Made by a program: the position numbers and the translations under genes
Origin: Lepas anatifera
Taxonomy: Eukaryota > Arthropoda > Thecostraca > Lepadidae
NCBI GenBank assembly: GCA_034440635.1
Contig: JAOTON010002235.1
Location: 186,001 to 250,000, forward strand
DNA length: 64,000 bases
Direction: 5' to 3'
Shown here: positions 1 through 11,512 of the stretch, piece after piece
Position numbering within the stretch: position 1 is the first letter of the stretch
Layout: the number at the start of each line of letters is the position of its first letter
The notes under the pieces: model-generated
Told to the model about the DNA's origin: nothing
The model's database searches: none
The model's input: only the letters and a program-made list of their open reading frames with translations

Positions 1-29
1 TTCGTTGTCTTTGAAAGCGTGGTGAAGTG

Positions 30-522
30 TGCGCGGTTGATTGTGTGAGGTTGATGAGTCGTGTGCAATTGATTGTGTGGGTTGATGCGTCGTGTGGTTG
101 ATTGTGTGGGTTGATGGTCGTGTGCGTTGATTGTGGGGGTTGTGGTGTGTGGTTGGTTGTGGGGTTGATGCTTGTTGGTTGATTGTGTGAGGTTGATGGT
201 GGTGCGTTGATTGTGTGGGTTGTGGTCGTGTGCGTTGCTTGTGTGGGTTTTGGTGTGTGCGTTGGTTGTGTGGGTTGTGCTTCGTGTGCGTTGATGTGTG
301 GGTTGTGGTTGTGTGCGTTGGTTGTGTGGGTTGTGCTCGTGCGTTGATTGTGTGGGTTGTGGTCGTGTGCGTTGTTGTGTGGGTTGTGGTCGTGTGCGTT
401 GGTTGGTGTGGCTTGGAGTTGATTGTGTGAGGTTGATGAGTCGTGTGCAGTTGATTGTGTGAGGTTGATGAGTCGTGTGCAGTTGATTGTGTGAGGTTGA
501 TGCTTCGTGTGCAGTTGATTGA
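30..522. repeat. GT-rich minisatellite abutting NAPRT exon A
   Basis: This is a degenerate tandem array of ~20-31-bp units built on GTTGATTGTGTGAGGTTGAT and GTCGTGTGCAGTTGATT. It is almost free of A and C runs on the + strand. It runs from near the window edge to about 10-20 bp before the first NAPRT exon. The last unit (GTGTGCAGTTGATTGACAG) grades directly into the splice-acceptor region. The short + frame at 215-430 is a by-product of the repeat and is not a gene. Confidence 0.85.
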
Positions 523-539
523 CAGCTCAGGCCCGCCAG

Positions 540-623
540 GGTGCCGCTGCTGATTGTGGAGGGCCCGTTGATCGTCTGCCAGCTGCTGGAGACTACTCTG
601 CTGACACTGGTCAACTTCGCCAG
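540..623 (+). CDS. NAPRT: NAPRT exon A (first exon visible; gene continues upstream of window)
   Basis: This encodes the VPLLIVEGPLIVCQLLETTL segment of nicotinate phosphoribosyltransferase, the first enzyme of the Preiss-Handler NAD pathway (nicotinate + PRPP + ATP to nicotinate mononucleotide, in the cytosol). The family has the same block about 120-150 residues from the N-terminus, so the N-terminal exons lie before base 1. The donor is AG|GTGAGC (phase 2) and splits a Ser codon completed by exon B. The acceptor could be the CAG ending at 539 (my choice, giving ...R-V-P-L-L as in relatives) or the one ending at 530, which would add three residues. The exon starts only ~20 bp after a minisatellite. 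Confidence 0.85.
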
Positions 624-2916
624 GTGAGCAGATCATCAGCCCAGATCCCTCTTCAGACAGTGTTCCCAACTCAGTAGTGCCGCTGTTCATGCGAGTGACT
701 GCATGTTGGGGACTCGGTGTTTTCAATTATGCCTGGGAAGGGCCAGCTCCTGCCCCAGTGGAAGGGCTGAGAGGTTGAGAGTGACGACTGCTGGGAACTC
801 GGTCTGAAAAGGCAATGCGAGTCAGCGGTATCAGACTACCGCCGTCCAGGCAAAGTTTGTACAGCTCCTTTTAAGGCAAAAAAAACTTTGACTCTTTTTC
901 CAAGATATGTAGGGTAAGGGTGGGTAAGAGAACGCAGGATATAAGAGTACGCAGCAGCTGTTTTGGTTACTTAGCAACTACTGAGATGGTAAATACCCTC
1001 GTATAAAAAAGCACGGCGAGTGCCTGTGGCTGCTCAAAAAATTCAATGTGCTCCTGTTCTTCCCGCGGGAGTACAGAGCAAAATACGTTTCTGGGCACCC
1101 TTGATGTAATTTAACTAGGTAAACTTATAGACCATGCTTCTATCATCAAGTGTATTACGGTCTGTCATCAGTAAGGAAGCTCTGCTAGGACTGTGCTGGA
1201 GGGCTAAAACTCACGCTAAAATGTCTGCCAACATGTTTATGAAGACTTTCTTCCCAAGGGAGCATGACCGGCAAGAGTATGCAGTAGACCATTGTGCAAG
1301 AGTACGCATGCTTACGAGATAGGAAAATTTATTTTCGCTCGGGACAGAGTCCGTAATTCATATTTAGAAAACAAAACATTGCAGCATAGTTCTTGTATAT
1401 TTAGAACGATATAAAATCCTACGATCGCCAAGTTTGACGACTAAAAACCTCGCGACATGTCCTACGCACCTAAAGCACAGCGGGGCATCAGTGCGTGCTC
1501 CAGCCTCTTCTTTTGCGTACTCTTACCGACCCACTCTGGCAATAGTACGCACGTGACTTTTTATTTGTTATGGTCTCGTGCCGAGCTCCTTTCAGAGACA
1601 TCAACTTGAAACATGGACCATACATAAACAATTCTTCGGGCTAAACAACTATATAAAATTTTTAGCTGTTAGACATTTAGGAGAGAAGTGAAAGCCTCCA
1701 GAAAGTTAATCCGTACTCTTGCACGGCCTTCCCCTACCAAGCGAGGGTTTTGCGATTCGGATATTGTAATCTACGACTGAATATCTGGAGTAAACTATAC
1801 CGTGGGCCGGTGGTGTGCGGAGATTTTGGTCCTTACGTGAAGCAGTGTTATTTAAAGAAATGCATGATATTGACCATGGCTGGACAGTGCCGCAACAGAT
1901 CCACCCCAAAATCGACATTGCACCTTATGTCTCAGATTTTGATATTTGTTCTAGAAAGTGTCGGGGCTCTAGAACCATGCTGTGCCGGTAAATTTTCATA
2001 CGGTTAACAGCTTTCGAGGCTTTCATAAGGTAATCTTAGAGCCCACTCACACTTGGTGGCATTGCCGACACAATCTGCCGATCGAAATTACAAAAGCTCA
2101 TGGAGAGAACGACAGAATAATATTGGCAGATTCTGCCATGTGTGAATGCACCTAATGGTTCTTTGAATAGTTGATTTATTGAAATGAAAATAGCACCCTA
2201 ATGTGCAGTGCAGTCAAGGTCATATTTGATATTGTCTGAATTGTCATGAGCTGTGAAAAAAGCTCTGCAGTGAAAGTAATAAAAATGGAACCTTAAATTT
2301 GTACGTACCAAAGCAATTTTAAATTTTTTTCGATGACGTGGTGGTTAAGATTTGGATTTGTCTCGTCCATGATAAAGCAAAATATATTTCATTTAATCAT
2401 AAGCGTTGTAAAAGTACGTTTCTCTCCAAAAATGTCTATATTCAACTTGGTCTGCGGTCATCTTATCGTTTGCAAGCCTGTTTGCACGGTGCAAACAGAC
2501 TTGCCTACAGTTATGCACCCAATGGCGATAAAAGCTCAAACCAACCCATTTTGCCCGCCTTAACGAAATGGTTGCAAAAATTCACTTCATGATGCCTTTA
2601 GGTAAAAAGTCGTGTTATCTCTTCATGCAACGATGTGTATGTTTGATTGTGCGATATAGCTTGAATAAGGTGTTTTAAAGCTGTGCTGATCAAACCAAAA
2701 CTTTACTTATAGGATTATATGAAAGAACCCCGTATCGGCTATTACTTGCCCAATAATTATAGCTGCGCAAGAGTGAGGTCAGGGGTCGGCTCTGAGGTGC
2801 CCCTGGGATGGGGGCACTGGAGTAGCCACCTGATATTTTGAAGGCCCAGAGTGACATATAAAGGACCATCTGGAGTCTTGTTTGACCTAGCACGGTCTTC
2901 ATTATACCAAGGATGA
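624..2916. other. NAPRT intron 5' part, no feature recognised
   Basis: This is intronic DNA of mixed composition. The short open frames (for example 1134-1322 and 1750-2007) have no recognisable domains and no splice context, and I treat them as chance. I see no tandem repeat or terminal inverted repeat here. Confidence 0.5.
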
Positions 2917-2920
2917 TTAA

Positions 2921-3936
2921 CCCGGCCCCACCGGGGGTCCGGCGCCACCTTCGCCCACCGGGGGGCCATCGATGGCCCCCTCTAACTCCGAAAATATGGG
3001 CGTTAGCGCAAATCTGCAAAGTGCAATGAAAGCTCGCGTGAATTCAGTAAGAAATTACTTCGCATGTTTTAGTGCTCAGGTCAATGGTTTGACCTCCAGA
3101 GGTCAAATTAGGTCAAGATCGGCTATTTTCACTCAAATATGCAATGATTAAGCAAACTGGGCATAACTCTTATGTCATTAGAGCTATTGAGGCCTAATAA
3201 AGTACATTTGATAGCAAATTGCCAGTACTTTTTCCGCTATGTGGAACGTAAAGACCTCCCGCCAGTGGTTTGACCGCCAGAGGTCACCTCGTGACCTAAT
3301 ATGACCTAAGGTCACGAAAGGTCAAAAGTGACCTTGCCGTATATCAAATGAAAGCCAGTGACAAGACAAACACGATGGTGTTTGTTTCACCGCTCTAGCT
3401 TAATTAGGTCAAAAGTTATTGTCAAAATACTGTTTTTGACCTCTGGTGACCTTGGATGACCTTGGAAAAGTCAAAGGGCAAATATGACCCCTGGGATCCG
3501 TGAAGGGTGTCCAAAAACGTTGTTCTGAGCAGTCTGAGTATTTGCAATCATTTTTGTGGCTTTTATATCATGAAATAGCTTTTCCCATGCTATGTCAATG
3601 GGAGAGGTCACCTCGTGACCCGACCTCAGGGCACGAAATCGAAAATCCCGGATATACACCTTGTAGACCCTGGAGGGGTCATGAAGTGTAGGAAGTTTCA
3701 AATCAATCGACTTTGAAATGTAGCCTTACAGAGCTCTAAAGGTGAAGTGAGGTGACCTTGGTTGACCTCGTCTTGTGACCTGACCTTGGGTGACCCGGGG
3801 TAAAAATTTCAGGGATGATGGGAAAATGATGCAGTGAGAGGTAGAGCCCTCAACCGCGGTGCTGCGCCTCGTCGTTTTTTTGCTATCCCGGAAAAACCTT
3901 AGGGGGCCATCGATGGCCCTTTCGGTGGGGCGAGGG
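2921..3936. mobile_element. piggyBac-like non-autonomous element, copy 1
   Basis: The element is flanked on both sides by TTAA (2917-2920 and 3937-3940). The left end is CCCGGCCCCACCGGGG and the right end is CCGGTGGGGCGAGGG, i.e. imperfect terminal inverted repeats. A palindromic GGGGCCATCGATGGCCCC-type block sits just inside each end. The interior has no coding frame but many AGGTCA/TGACCT hexamers in direct, inverted and everted pairs. A TTAA target and CCC termini are the hallmark of the piggyBac superfamily. It is very similar along its whole length to the copy at 58619-59640. Confidence 0.8.
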
Positions 3937-3940
3937 TTAA

Positions 3941-5079
3941 GTTGTCCTGGATTGGCCAAGTTGCCACATAGATCATTTATCGTCTAAAACTCAGGATCCG
4001 ACGGAGAAACTCTCCCGAAGGAAGATGGCATGCATTGGTGGGTTTTTATTTTTGGGTTCAAGGTAATTTGGAGTCATCAAAAAGTGACGTCACAGCGTAA
4101 TATACATCCCGCCAAGCATGCTAGTATCACTCCTTAGACCCTGGCTACCGATTTGTTTACCTTTTTGCTTTTTGCATAGGATAATATTTTCATTTTGGTA
4201 TGTATTTTTTAGACACCTATGAGATTGTCTTAGGCAATAGCTCACAGAACATTTGACGTATGAAAGTTTAATTGGCACAGGGGGATTCTACCCCCACAAA
4301 CACCTAGACAAAATATCATTAGAACTTGAGACGTAGAATGTCACGGCTAAAGGGACAGAGGGCATCTGATCCAGTATTTGTTTAATGTCCTTCTTCCACG
4401 CGTCTCGTTTCACGAAATTAATGTAAGCGCAGCCGATATGAGACCTGGTTTCAATCGGCTCACGCGAGCGCTCCGGTGGGGCGAGGAGAGTGCATTGATT
4501 AGACAATGGCTCCGGCGGTGGCCCGGTTCCGCCTTGACTGCTCAGGTGTGCCCCACTTCCCGATACACAGCGCCGGCAGCAGCTTCCCTGCAACGGTATC
4601 TCGCGCCGCAGTCAGCTGATACCATAGCCGATGTATGCGCGTACTCTCTTTCAAGGACCTTTGCTCGTTATGGAACCACACAGTCTGTAGGGTGGAACCG
4701 AGCAGAAATGTGGATTTCTGTTAGGAAGAGATGAACCAGATTCGAGCGATGGACGGCTGCAATGATCAATAGAGCTGTTATTCATGGCCGGTTTTCCGTG
4801 GCTTGTGACAACAGGTACTGGTTTGTACAGGGGCGGGGCAGTGTAAAAGTCTCCCAATTATTCCTTCAGTAGAGGCCGATAGCAAACGACAGTCACTCAC
4901 GAACGATGACTGATGAATGATTGTGCATAAAGAAAGGTGATAGTTTGAAAATAAACCCCTTCCGCGTGTGATGCGCAGACGGAAATGGTCAAAACTGGAT
5001 GGCCCCGTGTGTTGCATTTTCGGACAAATCCATCTTCCGTAGCCAAATTTTGCTGGTGACTTCGTAGTGTTATGATGCG
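3941..5079. other. NAPRT intron, unassigned
   Basis: This is non-repetitive intronic sequence between the piggyBac-like element and the next minisatellite. Overlapping short frames at 4288-4734 exist on both strands and resemble no family I know. Confidence 0.45.
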
Positions 5080-5650
5080 TCTGTCACAGCCCGATGACTT
5101 TACTTATTCACGACCGTCAGTTTTCTGATGACTATGACTGACGCAATTCCCTGGCGCCTGTCACAGTTCTATGACTGGCACAATTCTCTGACGACTGTCA
5201 CAATTTTCTAATGACTGGCACAATTCCCTGACGACTATCACAGTTCTATGATTACTGGCTCAGTTCCCTGACGACTCTCACAGTTTTCTAATGACTGGCA
5301 CAATTCCCTGACGACTGTCACAGTTGCCAGATGACTGGCACAATTCCCTGGCGACTGTTAGTTTTCTGATGACTATGACTAACACGATTCCCTAATGGCT
5401 GTCAGTTCCCTGATGACAGGCACAGTTCCCTAGCGACTGTCACAGTTATCTGATAATTGGCGCAATTCCTTGGTGACTGTCACAGTTCTATGATAACTGG
5501 CGCAGTTCCTTGGCGACTTTCAGTTCTCTGATAACTGGCACAATTCCCTGGCGACTGGCACTGTTCTCTAATGACTCGCACAATTCCCTGGCGATTGTCA
5601 AAATTCTCTGGATGACTGTCGGAATTGCGCAGATGACTGGTTGTCGCAGC
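5080..5650. repeat. ~20/40-bp minisatellite before NAPRT exon B
   Basis: The units alternate between CTGACGACTGTCACAGTT and CTGATGACTGGCACAATTCC, giving a ~20-bp half unit and a ~40-bp full period, with roughly 14 full periods. The array decays over the last ~90 bp into the exon B acceptor. The unit segment CACAGTTCCCTGATGACT closely resembles the exon junction TTACAG|CCTGATGACT, so unit and splice site look related. Confidence 0.85.
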
Positions 5651-5733
5651 CTGGCTTGTCAGTCGCTGTATTTTAGTGCTATATGTCTCAGTCTTCTGAC
5701 TATGTCTCAGTCCCGTGATTACATTTGTTACAG

Positions 5734-5861
5734 CCTGATGACTACTAACGCGGCGCGATATCGGCTGGCAGCGGGTAAAAATATTCGACTACTGGAGTTT
5801 GGTCTGCGCCGTTCACAAGGTCCCGATGGGGGGCTCTCTGCCTCCAGGTACGCCTTCATGG
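5734..5861 (+). CDS. NAPRT: NAPRT exon B
   Basis: This encodes [15 protein letters not shown], then the [15 protein letters not shown] motif and SASRYAFMG. It matches the strongly conserved block of eukaryotic nicotinate phosphoribosyltransferases that contributes to the substrate and phosphoribosyl binding pocket (RRAQGPDGG in relatives). The acceptor is TTTGTTACAG|C, the donor ATGG|GTAAGT. Exon A supplies AG and this exon supplies C of the shared Ser codon. It ends in phase 1, which fits exon C. Confidence 0.95.
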
Positions 5862-6261
5862 GTAAGTTCATAGTGCCCTTCATTTGTGAGTCCTCAGTGC
5901 CCTGCATGTATGAGTCCTTAGTACCGGCTTCATGTATAGGTCCTTAATGCTTTGTCATGTGAGTTCTTAGTCCATTTCATGGGTGAGTTCTTCCTGCCCT
6001 TCATGGGTGATTCCTTAGTGTCCTTTATAAGCGTCGAGTTTGTCGCACCTGTTTTTGATTCGTCTGACTGACAAGTTGTGTTGTTTCCGCTTGTTCCAAG
6101 TCTTCTATTTTGCAACCCTTTTCACTGAGAGCCTTCGTTTCGGCCAGTATACACTTTGAGGTATGTTTTGATGATACATATATGAGGTAAAACGTTACAA
6201 GCACTGTTTTAGAAAATTTAAAAACACAGCCTCCATTTTTCCGACTGAACATGGATGATGA

Positions 6262-6800
6262 TGTTGGAGTCTGCTGCAACATTGCTTCCGCAATATGTGT
6301 GTGCTTCAGGAGCACTGACAGTGTTGGTGTCTACTGCAACATTGCTGCCGCTGTGAGTTTCTGCTGCAACAGCACCGACAGTGCCGGTGTCTGCTGTAGC
6401 AGCACCGACAGTGCCGGTGTCTGCTGTAGCAGCACCGACAGTGTTGGTGTCTGCTGCAGCATTGCGGCCGCTGTGATTGTCTGCTGCAGCAGTGCTGCTG
6501 CTGTGTGTATGTGTGCTGCAGCAGTGCTGGCAGTGCTGGTATCTGCTGCAGCAGCACTGGCAGTGCTGGTATCTGCTGCAGCACCACTGGCAGTGCTGGT
6601 ATCTGCTGCAGCGGCACTGGCAGTGCTGGTATCTGCTGCAGCAGCAATGATAGTGCTGGTATCTGCTGCAGCAGCACTGGCAGTGCTGGTATCTGCCGCA
6701 GCAGCACTGGCAGTGCCGGTATCTGCTGCAGCAACACTGGCAGTGCTGGTATCTGCTGCAGCGGCACTGGCAGTGCCGGTGTCTGCTGCTACATCACTGA
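6262..6800. repeat. 30-bp minisatellite filling NAPRT intron before exon C
   Basis: The unit is 30 bp: GGTATCTGCTGCAGCAGCAC followed by TGGCAGTGCT, about 16-17 copies. Its 5' part is more diverged (ACCGACAGTG variants). The unit contains self-complementary parts (CTGCTGCAGCAG and CACTGGCAGTG). Because 30 is a multiple of three and the unit lacks stops, long frames are open on both strands (for example 6251-6982 + and 6331-6969 -). These are repeat artefacts apart from the true exon 6822-6940. The last diverged unit runs into the exon C acceptor. Confidence 0.9.
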
Positions 6801-6821
6801 CACTAGTGGCGTGTGTTACAG

Positions 6822-6940
6822 GAGGCTTTGACGGCACCAGTAACGTACTGGCCGGAAAGCTGTTCAACATCCCTGTCAACGGCACGCACGCACACGCGTA
6901 CATCACCTCCTTCAACGGACTGGACGAGATCCACAACAAG
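6822..6940 (+). CDS. NAPRT: NAPRT exon C with the catalytic phospho-histidine motif
   Basis: This encodes [19 protein letters not shown] and then [21 protein letters not shown]. The [11 protein letters not shown] segment aligns with GTLAHSFVTSF of relatives. There the invariant His is transiently phosphorylated by ATP during catalysis, and that His is present here. The acceptor is GTGTTACAG|GA (phase 1 with exon B) and the donor AAG|GTGAGA in phase 0. The open frame upstream of 6822 is minisatellite, not protein. Confidence 0.96.
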
Positions 6941-8089
6941 GTGAGAGTCGGCCCGCTGTCACTCTCCACACGCGATTGGTGACATCATGGAAACTAGCCT
7001 TCAGCAGGCTCTTCAAGTGGAGCGCTATTCAATCTCTGTTCAACGGCGTACGGAAGTATTTTAGGAAAGATAAGGCCTTCTGCGTGATATAGACTATGAA
7101 GTATCTTCACCGACGTCTGGAACAATACCTTTGAGTTGATCTTATTTTTCTCACACTTGCTCAAAATTTGTCAACAAGAAATCAAGGCTTAGTCCGTTGC
7201 TTCTACGCGTGAGAGCGGGACATATGTGCTCGGTGTAGTGGAAATATTGAGCTATGAGAACTGCCGATTGGAAAGGCTGTGTCCATGGGATGTGCGTCAG
7301 ACACCTACACCCTCCCATCCATTATGTCCTGCTCCCATCCACCCAGTTGTCTGGTCTCAGGTGTCGGCTTGTTACAGGCGGCGCTGATTTCTGCCGTCGG
7401 GTGTGAACAGCTTGTATCATTTTGCGGCGTTTCACGTCATCGATGGAGTAGAGGGTGGGAAGACGTTGAGCATAGTTTGGTTTGAGGTTTTTTATCTCCT
7501 AAGCTTTGTATGCCCCCAAATCCCTCCCAATGGGATGAGAGCTGGCGACGCTGTATAACTTTAGCAGTTGGTGTGTCGTTAAACGCCATCAAAAACGCCA
7601 ACAATTGTTTTTGGCTTTTCGCGCAACCATGATACAATTTTTATGGATCTCTCCGTTCCCTGAAGCACATTAGGCAGCATGTTTTTCAGCAATTTCCTTT
7701 CAGGTCACACGCTGTAAAGTAAAATCTCATCCTGCACCAACTTGTGGCGCAAAACTAGTTTTGCATGCGGTATGCCGTGTGCGATGGAATGTTCTACGCA
7801 ATTTAGTTGTTTTGGACAAGTCGACATTTTCTTGACATTTTTTTCAACATTTTCTCCAAATTCATATGCTTTGTTTCCGAGGTCTGACTCTGAGTTAAAG
7901 GGACTGTGCCACCTTTTTAATGAGATTTTGACTGATAATGCATGTGATAGAGCCTATGGAAAAACTACTTGATCAATATTTAATTCGACTCAGAATTTAT
8001 TGACCCCGAAAAAGGTGCAAATTTACCCCCTATCGACCCCCGTCCTTTCCGAGTGGTCACGTGGTATAAGATGACATCGTTAAAAGCGG
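6941..8089. other. NAPRT intron, mostly unassigned; dispersed repeat at ~7515-7605
   Basis: No gene is seen here. A segment near 7515-7605 (TCCCTCCCAATGGGATGAGA ... TGTGTCGTTAAAC) is clearly related to one near 23108-23185 (TCCCTCCCAACAGGGCGAGA ... TGTGTCGTTCAAC). It is therefore a dispersed interspersed repeat, probably the 3' part of a SINE-like element. The rest is AT-rich and featureless. Confidence 0.5.
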
Positions 8090-9446
8090 CCCGAAGTCCC
8101 CGGTAACGGTCCGATGTCCCTTGTAACGATCTAGTGTCCCCTGCAACGATCATGTGGCTCCTGTAATGATCCAGTGTATCCTGTAAATATTCATTACCCC
8201 CTGTAACGCTCCGGTGCACCCTGTAACGCCCCGGTGTCCCCTGTAACGCTCCGATGTCCCATGTAACGCTCCGGTGCACCCTGTAACGCTCCGGTGTCCC
8301 CTGTAACGCTCCGATGCCCCATGTAACGCTCTGATGTCCTTTGTAACGCCCCGATGTTCCTTGTAACGCTCCGATGTCCCATGTAACGCTCCGGTGTCCC
8401 TTGTAACGTTCCGATGTCCCATGTAACACTCCGTTGTCCCCTTGTAACGCTCTGGTGCACCCTGTAACGCTATGATGCCCCATGTAACGCTCCGATGTCC
8501 CTTGTAACGCCCCGATGTCCCTTGTAACGCTCCGATGTCCCATGTAACGCTCCGGTGTCCCTTGTAACGTTCCGATGTCCCATGTAACACCGTTGTCCCC
8601 TTGTAACGCTCTGATGCCCCATGTAACGCTCCGATGTCCCTTGTAACGCCCCGATGTCCCTTGTAACGCTCCGATGTCTCATGTAACGCTCCGGTGTCCC
8701 TTGTAACGCTTCGATGTCCCATGTAACACTCCGGTGTCCCCTTGTAACGCTCTGGTGCACCCTGTAACGCTCTGGTGTACCTTGTAACGCTCTGATGTCC
8801 CTTGTAACGCTCCGATGCTCCATGTTACGCTCTGGTGCACCTTGTAACGCTCCGTTGTCCCCTGTAACGCTCCGGTGTCCTTTGTAACGCTCCGGTGTCC
8901 CCTTGTAACGCTCTGGTGCACCCTGTGACGATCCAGTGTCTCCTGTAACTATCCGGTGTCACATGTAACGCTCCGATGTCCCATTTAACACTCCGGTGTC
9001 CCCTTGTAACGCTCGGGTGCACCCTGTAAAGCTCCGGTGTACATTGTAACGCTCCGATGTACCTTGTAACGCTCCGATGTCCCATGTTACGCTCTGGTGC
9101 ACCCTGTAAAGCTCCGGTGTACACTGTAACGCTCCGATGTCCCTTGTAACGCTCCGATGTCTCATGCAACGCTCTGGTGCACCCTGTAACGCTCCGGTGT
9201 CCTTTGTAACGCTCCGGTGTCCCCTGTAACGCTCCGATGTCCCTTGTAACGTTCCGATGTCTCATGCAACGCTCTGGTGCACCCTGTAACGCTCCGGTGT
9301 CCTTTGTAACGCTCCGGTGTCCCCTGTAACGCTCCGATGTCCCTTGTAACGTTCCGATGTCTCATGCAACGCTCTGGTGCACCCTGTAACGCTCTGATGT
9401 CCGCTGTAACGCTCTAGTGCCCCCTGTAACGGTCGTATGTCCCGTG
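8090..9446. repeat. 20-bp minisatellite abutting NAPRT exon D
   Basis: About 67 tandem copies of a 20-bp unit (consensus CCCTTGTAACGCTCCGATGT, sometimes 19 bp). Higher-order structure is visible: an exact-looking 100-bp (five-unit) period at 9161, 9261 and 9361, and ~150-bp blocks around 8341-8800. All minus-strand frames stay open and encode one permuted 20-residue repeat, so these frames are artefacts. The final unit merges into the splice acceptor six bases before exon D. Confidence 0.92.
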
Positions 9447-9452
9447 CGGCAG

Positions 9453-9646
9453 TGCATGACGCCGCGGGAGGGAGGCGAGGCGGTGGACGTGCTGGCGCTG
9501 GCGCTGGAGCGGCGGGCCGAGCTCGCCCAACTGTTCGGCATGCTTTCCGACGAAGCCTCAGCTGGCGAGCTGGCTGCCTTCCTCAGTTACGCCATGGCCT
9601 ACCCCAACGGCTTCCTGGCTCTGATTGATACGTACGAGGTGTACAG
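9453..9646 (+). CDS. NAPRT: NAPRT exon D
   Basis: This encodes VDVLALALERRAELAQLFG, then SAGELAAFLSYAMAYPNGF and LALIDTYEVYR. It matches the central helical and barrel part of nicotinate phosphoribosyltransferase (GE.AAF.SYA.A.P..F..L.DTY.V in the family). The acceptor is GTGCGGCAG|TGC in phase 0. The donor AG|GTCCGC is weak at +3, but it gives the correct phase-2 join to AG|G TCG GGC in exon E and the family-typical YRSG. The first ~12 residues are poorly conserved. Confidence 0.94.
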
Positions 9647-11504
9647 GTCCGCACTGCCTCCTATCTCTCTTTCTCAGTGGCTGTTGTTCGTAGTTTGATG
9701 GATAGAGATCAAGCTGACCGGAGGCTGACTGAGCCGATAACATCAACACCGACTGCAGTGTTTCACTTCCTCTCACAGTTTCTAACATTTGTAATGCTCA
9801 TTCGAAAATGTCTTGCAATTAGCTACTAGCAGCATCCACCTCGTTTCTGGTCTTTAAACTGATCGATTTTGATTGCGCCATTCGCTCACGACGTTGTCGT
9901 TGTGTTTTCAGATCACCCAGTAAGCTATGTGGGTCAGAACGGTAAATGGTCGTCGCCAGTCCGGCAGCTTGTCTCTAGAGCAGTAGATGTTCTGTTTGTA
10001 CAGTGCTCCCCCTGCCCGGCCGCTGGGGGCGACTCCCCCTTTGCCAGTAGAGGCGCTACCTCACCGCCGCCACCCTGCACACCCTTACAGCTAGCGTCCG
10101 TGGCCACCCCTGCTGCCTGCTGCTGCATGCTAAAGAGACCCTTTGGCGACGCTCGCATCCGCGTCGCTCGGTATTCACGTGGCATTGGCCTGTCCAGTTG
10201 GTACCGTTGTCATTGGCGTTAGAGTTGTGCTGACGTTTCAGCTGACGTCGGCGTGCTCCGGGGCCCGTGGTCAGCCAGCGGATGCCGTATTCTTGTTGTT
10301 ACTGCTGGTCTCTCCAGCCGCTGCCGCGATGTAGCCAGGGCGCTCTGGAGGGATTTTCTAGAGGCTGCTGAGGCTGGACGGGATGATCTCCTCAAGTGGT
10401 TAAGAGCACCATCCCGTCAGTTGATGTTGCATCCTCATCATGACCGATCACCCCTGAAGCATTGCTCTGGGGTGCTTGCACCTTCTCGGCATACTGGGCA
10501 CTTGTCTAAGGGACTGCTGATGTCGCTGTTTCCCGCGCAGAGTTGGGATGGATTCTGCCCTATCCGGGCGGTTATTGTCTGGATTCGGACCAGTGTCCTG
10601 CACACATCTGGTGAAGTTAAACCGCCGCCCCCGGTTGCTAGCCGGGTTCGGCGGCGGGAGGTATTTTCCGATCGGTGACCGATACCATCTGGCGGGCCAA
10701 GCCTTTGATCTCCTGGGAGAAAGCGGAAGCTTTCCTAGTGAGCCAGTCGGCATTTTCATTTCCCCAAATTCTGCAGTGGAAGGGGCGTCACTCCAGATGA
10801 ATATGTCGGTTTTCCTTCGCCTGTGCTGTGAGATCCCTCCAGATCTGTGCCCCATCGGGGTGGTCTGTACCATTGACCCGGTCTGAAGAGCGACCAAGAG
10901 GGACGGATTCCGTGCAGGGGACAAAATGGCCGTTAGGGTATGCTGGATGGTCGATCCGATGGGTCAGTGCTGACTGCAGTGCGGGTAGCTCTGCCCGGAG
11001 TTTAGAAGCTACACACCCTTTCGTTGTCCTAATCTCCCTTGTCGGGCTGGAACGGCCTTAGTTACATGTGATGGTAGTCGATATTTATTTCCAAATTGCT
11101 CCTTGAATACGGTGAAAAGAAGTTAAATGTGACCACGAGCTCATTGTGCCGCTTTTTCTCTGAAGACCGCTCAGTCCTCCAGTATTCATTTTACAAGGTG
11201 GTCCAAATTTAACCGGGACAAGTACCATTTGTTCGTCTCTTTGTGCTTCTGAGAAGGCTCTGAGTTTGAATTGTCCAAAGTTTCATGGCTTAAGAAGCGA
11301 AGCCCGCGCACTTTTCACATTTTATTCGGAGTCTCTGCCTTTGTATGCCAACATTATTGCATGTTCCTTGTACGAGCCTGCTGTATCAGACCTGTCCAAC
11401 GGTTACGGCAGCATTGGACTTCTTTCGGAAAATACTGGCATGGGCTGGCCGCCTTTACGTTGGGGATTCTCCACGTTTGGCTCTAGGTGAGCACGAGATG
11501 CACT
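9647..11504. other. NAPRT intron, unassigned GC-rich DNA
   Basis: This is intronic sequence without a recognised exon, tandem repeat or terminal repeat. Several short frames (for example 10548-10886) show no family resemblance. Confidence 0.45.
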
Positions 11505-11512
11505 CTGTCATC

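Noticed and set aside
30..522. Telomeric or G-quadruplex repeat
   Set aside because: The GT-rich units lack a TTAGG/TTAGGG pattern and regular runs of three or more Gs.
7980..9365. Minus-strand frames (GALQGTSERY-type repeats) as a repeat protein gene
   Set aside because: They are fully explained by the 20-bp minisatellite, with all frames giving the same permuted peptide.
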